A DNA stretch of 63,720 bases from Eggerthellaceae bacterium (GCA_017511465.1 JAFWJU010000098.1:1-63720), one strand, 5' to 3'. Counted from the first letter of the stretch, positions 26,761 to 34,348 are shown. Translations and numbers: made by a program. The notes: generated by a model not told the origin, from the letters alone.

Positions 26761-28830
26761 ATGGCTGCTCCAACACCCGAACATGTGCGAAACATTGCGC
26801 TTGTAGGCCAAGATGGGGCCGGAAAGACGTCGCTGGCCGAGGCGATGCTGTTCGTGTCTGGTCGCACCCAGCGCATGGGCACGACTCACGACGGTAAGTC
26901 CTATCTCGATTTCGATGACGAGGAGATTCGCCGCCGGTTCACCATCAGCACGTCCGTGGCCCCCGTTCCTTATAAGGACTACAAGATCAACCTGCTCGAC
27001 ACGTCTGGTCACCCCGACTTCATCGGCGATACCATCGCAACGATGTACGCGGCCGAGATGGCCATGTTCGTCGTTGACGCCGTCGACGGTCCGCAGGTCA
27101 TGACCACGAAGCTGTGGAAAGAAGCCGAGAAGATGAACATCTCGCGCTCGGTCTTCATCAACCACATCGACCGCGAGAACGCCGACTTCGGCGCTGCCAT
27201 GGCGCAGCTGCATGCGCGTTTCGGTAAGCGCCTTTCGCCTGTCACGCTGCCGCTTGGCCAGGGCGCTGACTTCCAGGGCGTCATCGACATCGTGCGCATG
27301 AAGGCGCGTTACTTCGACAAGGACGGTACCGGCGAGCGCGTCGAGGACATCCCGGCAGACTTCCAAGAGCGCGCCGATTCCGCACGTGAGCGCTTGGTCG
27401 ACGCCGTGGCCGAAGCCGACGAGGAAATCATGATGAAGTACCTCGAAGGCGAAGAGCTGACGCAAGAGGAAATCGAGAAGAGCATCCACGATGCCATCAA
27501 CCAAGGCGTTTTCGTGCCCGTCTACACTGGTTCCACCATCATCAAGCAGGGCATCCAGGGCCTCATGGAAGACATCGCCACGTTCTTCCCGCATCCGCGC
27601 GAGCATGCCGCCTATGTCCTGACCGACGGCGACAAGATCACAATCGACGAAAGTGGCGAGCCCTGCGGCTTCGTGTTCAAGACCACGGCCGACGCGTTCG
27701 TAGGCCGCTTGTCCTACATCAAGGTGCTCACCGGTGTCATCGAGCCCGGTCAGGACCTCATCAATGCCCGCACGGGCGACAAGGACCGCGTTGGCAAGCT
27801 GCTCGTCATGATGGGCAAGGAGTCCACCGAGGTTAAATCCGCCAAGGCTAGCGACATCATCGTCGTGCCGAAGCTCGACGATGCCCGTCCGTCCGACACG
27901 TACTCCGCATCCGGCAAGGTCGCCATTGCGCCCATCCCGTTCCCGACGCCGCTGTACCCGGTCGCCATCGAGGCCGTCAACAAGAAGGAAGAGGACAAGC
28001 TGGGCACGTTCCTGGCCCGCGCGGCCGACACCGATCCCACCATCCAGATCCGCCGCGATGAGGAAACCCACCAGACCATCATCAACGCCATGGGCGACGA
28101 GCAGATCAATACGCTGCTCATCCGCATGAAGGATTCCGCCAACGTCGACGCCAAGCTGGTTCCGGTGCGCATCCCGTACCGCGAGACCATCCGCGGAAAA
28201 GCCGAGGCACAGGGTCGCCACAAGAAGCAGACCGGCGGTTCCGGGCAGTTCGGCGATTGCTGGCTGCGCCTCGAGCCCAACCCCGGCATGGGTTACGAGT
28301 TCGTCGACGAAATCAAGGGCGGCGCCATCCCTGGTGGCCTGATTCCGGCTGTCGACAAGGGTGTTCAGGATGCCATGGTAGAAGGCTTCCTCGCCGGTTA
28401 CCCGATGGAAGACATCAAGTGCACGGTCTTCGACGGTTCGTACCACTCCGTCGACTCCAACGAGATGGCGTTCAAGACCGCCGCTCGCATCGGCTTCCGC
28501 GCGTGCTGCGAAAAGGCCAACCCCGTCATCCTCGAGCCGATGGCCGACATGCGCGTCACCGTGACTGACGAGTATGCGGGCGCCGTCATGGGCGACATTT
28601 CCACGCGTCGCGGCCGCATCGTGGGCACCGAGGCCGGAGATGCCGGCGAGACGGTCATTATCATGCGCGCTCCGTATGCCGAGGTTGTCAACTACACGCG
28701 CGACCTGCGTTCGATGACGCGTGGCCAGGGCAGCTACACCATCGAGATCAACGGTTACGAGCAGGTGCCCGGCGACGTGCAGAAAAAGCTCGTCGACGAG
28801 TACCAAGCTGCTCGCGCTGCAGGCAACTAG
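26761..28830 (+). CDS. EF-G paralogue (EF-G2-like GTPase)
   Basis: 689 residues with the full EF-G domain order. G1 is GQDGAGKTS (about 16-24), G3 DTSGHPDF, domain IV GRHKKQTGGSGQFGDCWLRL. The G4 motif reads NHID (134-137) instead of NKxD, and the effector region reads RRRFTIS instead of RGITI. These mark it as a divergent EF-G-like protein, not the housekeeping fusA, which normally lies in the str operon. Paralogues of this kind act in ribosome handling but roles vary. The ATG at 26761 has GGTGG upstream; an in-frame ATG at 26749 is possible. Confidence 0.82.
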   Translation: MAAPTPEHVRNIALVGQDGAGKTSLAEAMLFVSGRTQRMGTTHDGKSYLDFDDEEIRRRFTISTSVAPVPYKDYKINLLDTSGHPDFIGDTIATMYAAEMAMFVVDAVDGPQVMTTKLWKEAEKMNISRSVFINHIDRENADFGAAMAQLHARFGKRLSPVTLPLGQGADFQGVIDIVRMKARYFDKDGTGERVEDIPADFQERADSARERLVDAVAEADEEIMMKYLEGEELTQEEIEKSIHDAINQGVFVPVYTGSTIIKQGIQGLMEDIATFFPHPREHAAYVLTDGDKITIDESGEPCGFVFKTTADAFVGRLSYIKVLTGVIEPGQDLINARTGDKDRVGKLLVMMGKESTEVKSAKASDIIVVPKLDDARPSDTYSASGKVAIAPIPFPTPLYPVAIEAVNKKEEDKLGTFLARAADTDPTIQIRRDEETHQTIINAMGDEQINTLLIRMKDSANVDAKLVPVRIPYRETIRGKAEAQGRHKKQTGGSGQFGDCWLRLEPNPGMGYEFVDEIKGGAIPGGLIPAVDKGVQDAMVEGFLAGYPMEDIKCTVFDGSYHSVDSNEMAFKTAARIGFRACCEKANPVILEPMADMRVTVTDEYAGAVMGDISTRRGRIVGTEAGDAGETVIIMRAPYAEVVNYTRDLRSMTRGQGSYTIEINGYEQVPGDVQKKLVDEYQAARAAGN

Positions 28831-29622
28831 TTAGATAAGAAACGAGAGACCATCGGAGGCCGGGGCAACCCGGCCTCCGTATTGTTTCAGGTAGTCTTCA
28901 AGCTGGACTAGGGTTACGGGCTCGCTGTAGTGCATGCACAAATGCGTGAGGTAAATCATCTTCGCATCGAGTTCCAAGCCTTCCTCGATGCATTCCTGCA
29001 CGCTGTGATGGTTTTGAGGGTACCCGTTTTCCTTCCAGTACGTCGCATCCATCGCCAAGATGTCGACACCTTGAATGCGCTCTGCAGTCTCGGGCGGCAG
29101 CTTGCCGGTGTCGCTGGCGTAGAACAGGCGGGTTTCATCGGTTTCGATAAGGTAGCCGTATGTGCCAGGTGCATGCGTGACGGGCAGCGGCGTGTACTTG
29201 ACGCCGTCGAGCTCGAGTTCTTCGAACGGGTTTAGCTCGCAGCGCGCGAGGCAGTACATCATATACTCGAACTCGCGCCCGATGCTTTCGAGCGTGTAGG
29301 GGCTCGCAAACGTGGGTAGGGCCGTTTTCGTAAGCAGTTGGACCATGTATTCAAGCTCGCCGAGGCCGCCAACATGGTCGTAATGCCAGTGCGTGAAGAT
29401 GAGGTTATCGATGTAGCGCACGCCCTCGCGATTGAAGTAGTGACGAATGTCGGGCGGCGTGTCGATCAGCGTGCGCTGCGTGCCCGTGATCATGACGCCG
29501 CAATCGCCACGCTGAGCGCGAGGGTTGGCACGTGCTTCCTCGCAAGCCGGGCAGTCGCAGAAAAAAGCGGGCACGCCGCATCCGGCGCCTGTGCCCATAA
29601 ACGTGAACGTGTGCTGCTTCAT
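28831..29622 (-). CDS. PhnP-like metallo-beta-lactamase-fold phosphodiesterase
   Basis: 263 residues. GTGAGCGVPAFFCDCPAC near the N-terminus is the PhnP-type structural zinc segment, and THWHYDHVGG the catalytic HxHxDH. VTHAPGTYGYLIE, FYASDTG and YLTHLCMHY complete the metal site. PhnP cleaves cyclic ribose phosphates; members outside phn operons have unknown physiological substrates, and no phn genes are here. The ATG at 29622 has TTGGAG upstream. It is convergent with the EF-G-like gene with no intergenic bases. Confidence 0.82.
   Translation of the reverse strand: MKQHTFTFMGTGAGCGVPAFFCDCPACEEARANPRAQRGDCGVMITGTQRTLIDTPPDIRHYFNREGVRYIDNLIFTHWHYDHVGGLGELEYMVQLLTKTALPTFASPYTLESIGREFEYMMYCLARCELNPFEELELDGVKYTPLPVTHAPGTYGYLIETDETRLFYASDTGKLPPETAERIQGVDILAMDATYWKENGYPQNHHSVQECIEEGLELDAKMIYLTHLCMHYSEPVTLVQLEDYLKQYGGRVAPASDGLSFLI
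28855..28878. terminator. Strong hairpin inside the 3' end of the metallohydrolase gene
   Basis: GGAGGCCGGG, loop GCAA, CCCGGCCTCC: ten perfect pairs just after the EF-G-like stop, lying inside the last codons of the convergent gene. It could terminate the EF-G-like transcript, but the following T run is poor. Confidence 0.4.
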
Positions 29623-29723
29623 GGAGTGTCTCCAATCGTTTGTCTTCCTGCCATGATAGCGGAACGCGACGATCAACTCGGCTAAAATGCGGGGCAGGGC
29701 ATTCGCATCGAGTGGAGGCGCAC

Positions 29724-30533
29724 ATGGACGGGCAGAACGGCCAAAACATGCAAGGTTCCGAACCGCGGGAGAAGATCAGCTACAGCGGCCCTGACGGCAT
29801 CGAGATCGAAGTGCCCATCTACCGCGCGGGCATGCCCGAGGTGTTCATCGCATTGAAACCGCCGAATGCCCAGCCCTACGTCATGGCAGCACGTGACATG
29901 GAAGCCCAGAAGATAGTGGATTTCTTCGTGGCACATGTTCAAGAAGTTGAAGAACTGCGCGTCGACATGCTCAAGCGCTTCGAGAAGTCGTCGTCTGAAA
30001 AATGCCGCTACATGACCGGCGACGTGGCATACGTCATGGGCCGTCCATTCCAATTGCGCGTGTACCCGCTGAACAATACGAAGATGAAGAAGGCTGCACG
30101 AGGGCGCGCCACGGCAAAGTACTCGATAAACCAGGCGATAAGCCTTCTGACGTTGTACGTCGTTCATCCGCGTAATTACGACGAAGCCAAGAAAGCCTTC
30201 AACGGGTATGCCGAAACCGTCATCATGCGCAACGCGAGGAGTTTGACAAGCGATTTCGCCGAGGTCTTGATGCCGGGTTCGAAAGTGCCGCCCGTGCGCT
30301 TACGCGCCATGCGCGACCGCTGGTCAAGTGATGAGGCTGGCGCCTTGTGGCTGTCGTCCGACCTTATTCCGTATCCGCCCGATTGCCTGGTGTACGTGAT
30401 CTTACGCGAGCTCGAGAAGAAGGCCACCATTCCCGAAGACGAGGTTCGCGAGCATTTCGAGCGCATCCTGCCAGGATGGCGCAATGCCCAGAAGCTGCTC
30501 GCCGAACGCGCAAAGCCGTATTCCAACCAGTGA
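29724..30533 (+). CDS. Degenerate YgjP/DUF45-like protein lacking HExxH
   Basis: 269 residues. The C-terminal part follows the YgjP metallopeptidase-like pattern: VRLRAMRDRWSSDEAGALWL, then PDCLVYVILRELEKK and a final HFERILPGWRNAQKLL. In active members the middle segment is YVVxHELxH; here the first His is Arg (about 228) and the second position is Lys, so the zinc site is broken. The fold is probably kept with a non-catalytic role. The ATG at 29724 follows GGAGG. A terminator follows the gene. Confidence 0.6.
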   Translation: MDGQNGQNMQGSEPREKISYSGPDGIEIEVPIYRAGMPEVFIALKPPNAQPYVMAARDMEAQKIVDFFVAHVQEVEELRVDMLKRFEKSSSEKCRYMTGDVAYVMGRPFQLRVYPLNNTKMKKAARGRATAKYSINQAISLLTLYVVHPRNYDEAKKAFNGYAETVIMRNARSLTSDFAEVLMPGSKVPPVRLRAMRDRWSSDEAGALWLSSDLIPYPPDCLVYVILRELEKKATIPEDEVREHFERILPGWRNAQKLLAERAKPYSNQ

Positions 30534-30545
30534 CGAGCAATGGGA

Positions 30546-30588
30546 AAAGACAAGGGCGAGGACTGCATGGTCCTCGCCGTCTTTTTTC
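30546..30588 (+). terminator. Rho-independent terminator
   Basis: GGCGAGGAC, loop TGCATG, GTCCTCGCC, followed by GTCTTTTTTC. It closes the YgjP-like gene and marks the left limit of the lower-G+C patch. Confidence 0.88.
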
Positions 30589-30775
30589 GAAGGGCCGGCG
30601 GCCTATCTCGTCCAATCATTTCATGAAATGCTTAACTGGGCCTGTTGGAAAACCCATTGCAGAAGCTGCTCTCGGCGCCCATGTAAGCGCTATCGGTTGT
30701 CTGTAAGCTTACGTTATTCGCCAATCGGTCAATTTCGCCTCAATATCAGACAGAGCATGAGACTGGTTGGCAGAC

Positions 30776-31003
30776 ATGATCGACGTGCAACATGCTACCG
30801 CCGAAAATCCATCGCTCCAAAAGGCAAGGGACGGGAAGAACAAGCCTCAAAGCAAGATTTACGACGGATGGATCTTCCCGACATTATTCGGCTCGGCCAA
30901 ACACGAAAACTGGAAGACCGGTTTGGACACCATGTTCGTCCTGAAAAAGGCCGATATAGAAAGCAACCCACAAGTGACGGTTCCATCAGCCAATACCAAT
31001 TAA
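30776..31003 (+). CDS. Small unknown protein upstream of C11 protease
   Basis: 75 residues, hydrophilic, with KIYDGWIFPTLFGSAKHENW in the middle. No signal peptide, membrane helix, Cys or recognised domain. Third codon positions in this frame are mostly G or C while overlapping frames are not, which supports real coding. It ends 13 bases before the protease start and may be co-transcribed. The ribosome site is weak, so the exact start is uncertain. I do not recognise the family. Confidence 0.4.
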   Translation: MIDVQHATAENPSLQKARDGKNKPQSKIYDGWIFPTLFGSAKHENWKTGLDTMFVLKKADIESNPQVTVPSANTN

Positions 31004-31016
31004 ACGATCGAACCTC

Positions 31017-32897
31017 TTGAAGAAGGTGCGACGTACTCTTTTACATAGCCTTATGGTGCTGCTCCTAACGTTCTACGTGTTGGGAGCAGCCGTTGTTGCT
31101 AGCGGTTGCTCGCCAGCCAACCAGGAGAGCTGGACGCTGTGCGTGTATCTTTGCGGATCGAATCTGGAATCCAAGCACTCGCGCGCCACGCAAACGCTCG
31201 ATGAATTGAAGAGCGCAAACATTCCCGCCAACGTAACGGTTGTTTTGGAAACAGGGGGTGCGAGGTCTTGGCATACGGACGACATGCGCAATGGCGGCAT
31301 ACAGCGCTTTGTGCTCGAGGAGCACCAGCTGAAGAACGTGGAGTCCCTGCCAGGTGATTCCATGGGAAGCCCCGAGACGCTTGCCTCCTTCTTGGAATAC
31401 TGCGCCACCGAATATCCTTCTGACCACTCGATGGTTGTGCTGTGGGACCATGGGGGAGGTCCGAATAGGGGAGTGTGCTTCGACGAGATGTACGGTTACG
31501 ATGCGCTTACGCTAGCCGACATCGGCAAGGCTTTCTCCTGGGGCGTTGAGGCTCGCAATGGAGCGCCGTACGACATAGTAGGTCTGGACGCGTGCCTGAT
31601 GGCCTCCTTGGAAACGGCCGCAATGCTCAAAGACGACGCGGCCTACATGGTGGCATCTCAAAACATAGAGCCGGGCGCAGGATGGGACTACACGCAACTT
31701 CCCCAGCAACTGGCTGCAACTGACAAGGACGGTATTACCTCCACCTGCACCGCTATCTGCGATGGGTACCGCAACAAGTGCGTACGCAACGGCAAGGGCG
31801 ACTCGATTACGCTCTCTGCAGTCGACCTGTCCAAAATCAACAGGGTCGAAACCGCCCTCAACGCCGTCGTATCCGCAGAAACGCAGGACCCCGGTGACTT
31901 GCGAGCCTTGCTGAACCAGCTCGTTATGGCTGCAAGGTCCGCTGAGTCGTTTGGCGCTGAAACCGATAGGGAAGGCGGAGCATCCAACCTGTACGACTTG
32001 GCTGAGATGGCCCAAAAGGGCTCAGCGTCGAAAGGATCGTCAAGCAAGGCGTTCGAGGAGCTTTCCCTTGCGGTAAAAGACGCGGTAATCTGCTCGGTGT
32101 ACGGTGTGGCGACAGCGGACGCCGCAGGTCTTTCCATTTATTACCCTGCCGACTACAACAAGAGCGCCCTGGCTTCTTACTGCGCCTCGACCCCACTCGA
32201 GGATTACGCCAAGCAGCTGGAACAACTCTACAGTGTCGCCGATGTAAAGGTCGAGTTCTCGGATCGCGGTTCCCTCAACGACGAGAACCAGTTTTGCGTA
32301 AGCATACCGCCTGACCTTATAGGCGGCATTTACGAGCTGCACATTGTTGTTCGCGGCACCGAGGGAGAGCCGCATGATGAGGAGAACATGGACATCGAAA
32401 GCGACTGGGAGTCCGGTACGTTTGCCCACGGAATGGACGACAGCATGTTTGCACTTGGCGGTGTTCCGCTTGACAGCCAGATGGTTGAATTCGACCGTGA
32501 GGACGGTCACATAATCTATACAGCTCCCATCAGCCTTAATGGGCAGCAAACAAACCTGCGCTTCGCCGAATTACTGGCTGACGATGGAACGTGGAACGTG
32601 AAGATGCTCGGCGTTTGGAGTGGCGTGGACCACGTGACGGGCCTTTCGGATCGATTGCTTTCCTCGTTGAAGCCATCGGATGTCGTGAGCTGCCTCTCGT
32701 CACGAACGGGAAGGACGATAGGCGAGGTTAAGGTTGACGAAACAACCGACATTACCCTGGAGCCTCTATCTCCCGGAGTGTACGATTGCTGGTATGTGGC
32801 TATTGACTTATACGGAAACGAGATAAAATCCGACGTGCTGACCTATCGCGTGTCCGACATGCAGACAACCGAGTTCATCTCCATCGAGCAAAAGTGA
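31017..32897 (+). CDS. Clostripain-type (C11) cysteine protease lipoprotein
   Basis: 626 residues. A signal peptide ending VVASGC (Cys31) is a lipobox, so the enzyme should be tethered outside the cell. The caspase-like C11 domain has catalytic His145 in VLWDHGGG and Cys193 in GLDACLMAS, with SIYYPADY near residue 380. The C-terminal 230 residues are beta-rich and probably extracellular. Clostripains cleave after Arg or Lys and are often self-activated. The start is a TTG with no clear ribosome site. It is the largest gene of the patch that also holds two precursor-like peptides. Confidence 0.85.
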   Translation: MKKVRRTLLHSLMVLLLTFYVLGAAVVASGCSPANQESWTLCVYLCGSNLESKHSRATQTLDELKSANIPANVTVVLETGGARSWHTDDMRNGGIQRFVLEEHQLKNVESLPGDSMGSPETLASFLEYCATEYPSDHSMVVLWDHGGGPNRGVCFDEMYGYDALTLADIGKAFSWGVEARNGAPYDIVGLDACLMASLETAAMLKDDAAYMVASQNIEPGAGWDYTQLPQQLAATDKDGITSTCTAICDGYRNKCVRNGKGDSITLSAVDLSKINRVETALNAVVSAETQDPGDLRALLNQLVMAARSAESFGAETDREGGASNLYDLAEMAQKGSASKGSSSKAFEELSLAVKDAVICSVYGVATADAAGLSIYYPADYNKSALASYCASTPLEDYAKQLEQLYSVADVKVEFSDRGSLNDENQFCVSIPPDLIGGIYELHIVVRGTEGEPHDEENMDIESDWESGTFAHGMDDSMFALGGVPLDSQMVEFDREDGHIIYTAPISLNGQQTNLRFAELLADDGTWNVKMLGVWSGVDHVTGLSDRLLSSLKPSDVVSCLSSRTGRTIGEVKVDETTDITLEPLSPGVYDCWYVAIDLYGNEIKSDVLTYRVSDMQTTEFISIEQK

Positions 32898-33058
32898 TGC
32901 TATTGACCTCAATGAACGTTGTGCGCTCCTCGGGAGTTTGGCTTTTCGCCTGATTGAGCAGCCGCGGCGGCGTGATAAGCCACATGGCAAGCAGGCAATC
33001 CGGTATACGGAAGCCTTCGCGCCGCATCGGCTTGAAAGTCTTCGATACCTAGTAGAGG
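32898..33058. other. Intergenic stretch after the C11 protease
   Basis: 161 bases between the convergent protease and the leftward precursor peptide gene. I see no open frame with a ribosome site and no clear terminator hairpin. Confidence 0.4.
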
Positions 33059-33289
33059 CTATTTTGATTTCCGATAGAGGTCATCGCATAAGCCTTTACA
33101 CAGAGTGCAGTTTACGTCGCTGCAGTCATCCCAAGTGCAGTCTGAATATAGGATACCGCCATTGATAGCCTTCAATTCCTCATCGGACAACTCATATCCC
33201 TCTTCTGCAACCAGCGCTAGCAGTTCCTCTGGGGTCTTGCATGCCTCGGCGCGTTTTCTGATGCTCTCAGGTACGTTTTCGAAATCCAT
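33059..33289 (-). CDS. RiPP-like precursor peptide 1: Nif11-type leader, five-Cys core
   Basis: 76 residues from an ATG at 33289 with AGGAAAG upstream. Residues 1-45 form an acidic leader with ACKTPEELLALVAEEGYELS and LKAINGG, matching Nif11-like / double-glycine RiPP leaders. The predicted core (46-76) has Cys at 51, 56, 61, 64 and 68 (CX4CX4CX2CX3C) plus many Asp, Ser and Thr. Such cores are normally crosslinked by a lanthipeptide synthetase or radical SAM enzyme, or folded with disulfides. Neither enzyme type nor an exporter is encoded within several kilobases. Confidence 0.72.
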   Translation of the reverse strand: MDFENVPESIRKRAEACKTPEELLALVAEEGYELSDEELKAINGGILYSDCTWDDCSDVNCTLCKGLCDDLYRKSK

Positions 33290-33321
33290 GTTCTTTCCTA
33301 TCCCGTATATGGGCTCTCCTG

Positions 33322-33334
33322 ATGATGACATCAT
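33322..33334. promoter_or_regulatory. Palindrome in the divergent precursor intergenic region
   Basis: ATGATG, one base, CATCAT: a perfect 6+1+6 dyad 33 bases upstream of precursor 1. Read leftwards it overlaps a TATGAT that could serve as a -10 element. It may be an operator; no regulator gene is adjacent. Confidence 0.3.
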
Positions 33335-33552
33335 ACGCTTTTCGGGTTGACCAATAGAGTCACCGTCGGCATTGCGTTGATGCTGGTGACGCTACTTGAA
33401 GTTCTCCAATCCCTGTCGCATCTAGACGTTTTGCATGCAGCTGGCCGAGTACCTCGTTGAATTTTGGATAGTAGGACAATCGCGCGATAGCCCATGTTTC
33501 AGTGATAAAACTATTCCGGCCCGACATGATGGCCAAAACAGAAAGAGGGAAA

Positions 33553-33750
33553 ATGGACATTGAGTTTGACGACCTGACTGATGAGCAGAAGGCACGAGTA
33601 ATGGCCTGCAAGACTGCCGAGGAGCTAGCTGCGCTTGCCGAGGCGGAGGGCGTGGAGCTCAGCGATGAGCAGCTTAATAGCGTTGCGGGAGGCGATAGCT
33701 TCTGGTGCCCCACTGCCACAAGCTGTCCGAATTATGAAGTCATGAGATAG
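33553..33750 (+). CDS. RiPP-like precursor peptide 2: Nif11-type leader, two-Cys core
   Basis: 65 residues from an ATG at 33553 with AGAGGGA upstream. The leader (1-47) has ACKTAEELAALAEAEGVELS and LNSVAGG, clearly homologous to that of precursor 1. The 18-residue core (48-65) is DSFWCPTATSCPNYEVMR: two Cys in CX5C, each followed by Pro, and a C-terminal Arg. It is not similar to the core of precursor 1. The gene is divergent from precursor 1 across 263 bases and has its own terminator. Confidence 0.72.
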   Translation: MDIEFDDLTDEQKARVMACKTAEELAALAEAEGVELSDEQLNSVAGGDSFWCPTATSCPNYEVMR

Positions 33751-33776
33751 GCTGCCACCTCGTCAGCGCATGGGCA

Positions 33777-33799
33777 GGATGCGCTCGCATCCGCTTTTT
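33777..33799 (+). terminator. Rho-independent terminator of precursor 2
   Basis: GGATGC, loop GCTC, GCATCC, then GCTTTTT. It is short but well placed, 27 bases after the stop codon. Confidence 0.55.
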
Positions 33800-33832
33800 G
33801 CGTGCATCATGGTGGACGTATGGTGGGCACAA

Positions 33833-33866
33833 GCAAAGAGGCCAGAAGCATAAGCTTCTGGCCTCA
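33833..33866 (-). terminator. Terminator of tRNA-Val
   Basis: Perfect 12-base arms (GAGGCCAGAAGC at 33838-33849 and its complement at 33854-33865) around ATAA. Leftwards it is followed by TTTGCTT, just after the tRNA 3' end. Confidence 0.8.
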
Positions 33867-33873
33867 TCGTTTA

Positions 33874-33948
33874 TGGTGGGCGTTACAAGATTTGAACTTG
33901 TGGCCTCTTCCGTGTCAGGGAAGCGCTCTCCCCCTGAGCTAAACGCCC
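33874..33948 (-). tRNA. tRNA-Val (GAC)
   Basis: 75 bases including an encoded CCA. The acceptor stem starts GGGCGTT and ends AACGCCC; the anticodon stem CTTCC/GGAAG encloses CTGACAC, anticodon GAC; the T arm has GTTCAAATC. Confidence 0.93.
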
Positions 33949-33985
33949 TTGCTCTAGGGCCGATGCATCGCATCAGCAAGCAGAT

Positions 33986-34013
33986 ATAGTAGCAGATTAA
34001 GAAGTTCTGTCAA
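33986..34013 (-). promoter_or_regulatory. Promoter of tRNA-Val
   Basis: On the minus strand TTGACA (34013-34008), 16 bases, then TACTAT (33991-33986). Initiation would fall near 33979, giving a leader of about 30 bases. Confidence 0.6.
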
Positions 34014-34079
34014 AAGGGAATTCTCGTAAGTGCGGGCATTCATGAATTCATCACGCTTCGATGAATTTCAAAATTTTCC

Positions 34080-34108
34080 TTGCGTGCACCTGGGCGTTGG
34101 GCTAGTAT
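34080..34108 (+). promoter_or_regulatory. Promoter of tRNA-Gly
   Basis: TTGCGT at 34080-34085 and TAGTAT at 34103-34108 with a 17-base spacer. Initiation near 34115 would be a few bases before the tRNA. Confidence 0.5.
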
Positions 34109-34121
34109 ATTTCCTTGCGAC

Positions 34122-34197
34122 GCGGACATGGCTCAGCTGGTAGAGCACCACCTTGCCAAGGTGGGGGTCGCGGGTTCGAACCCCGTTGTCCGCTCCA
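34122..34197 (+). tRNA. tRNA-Gly (GCC)
   Basis: 76 bases with encoded CCA. Acceptor GCGGACA/TGTCCGC; anticodon loop TTGCCAA, anticodon GCC; T arm GTTCGAACC. Confidence 0.94.
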
Positions 34198-34204
34198 GAA
34201 TGCA

Positions 34205-34237
34205 ACAGGCCGGTCATAACATGGCCGGCCTTTTTAA
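34205..34237 (+). terminator. Terminator-like hairpin between two tRNA genes
   Basis: AGGCCGG and CCGGCCT arms around an 11-base loop, followed by TTTTT. It lies between tRNA-Gly and tRNA-Cys on the same strand, where read-through would be needed if they share a promoter. Confidence 0.65.
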
Positions 34238-34240
34238 ACT

Positions 34241-34314
34241 GGCGACGTGGCCAAGTGGTAAGGCAGAGGCCTGCAAAGCCTTCACCCCCGGTTCGAATCC
34301 GGGCGTCGCCTCCA
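34241..34314 (+). tRNA. tRNA-Cys (GCA)
   Basis: 74 bases with encoded CCA. Acceptor GGCGACG/CGTCGCC; anticodon loop CTGCAAA, anticodon GCA; T arm GTTCGAATC. Confidence 0.94.
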
Positions 34315-34322
34315 GAAAACTA

Positions 34323-34348
34323 AAGCCGCCCTACCGGGCGGCTTTTTT
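34323..34348 (+). terminator. Terminator of tRNA-Cys
   Basis: AAGCCGCCC, loop, GGGCGGCTT with a run of six T at 34343-34348. Confidence 0.88.

Noticed and set aside
26731-28806. A 691-codon open frame on the minus strand opposite the EF-G-like gene
   Set aside because: It is a mirror frame of a strongly conserved GTPase in G+C-rich DNA. Its protein has no recognisable motif and no ribosome site.
30604-31020. A Cys-rich frame starting ATGCTTAACTGGGCC in the accessory patch, as a third peptide
   Set aside because: Third-position base use is poor in this frame and good in the overlapping 75-codon frame; there is no ribosome site and no leader motif.
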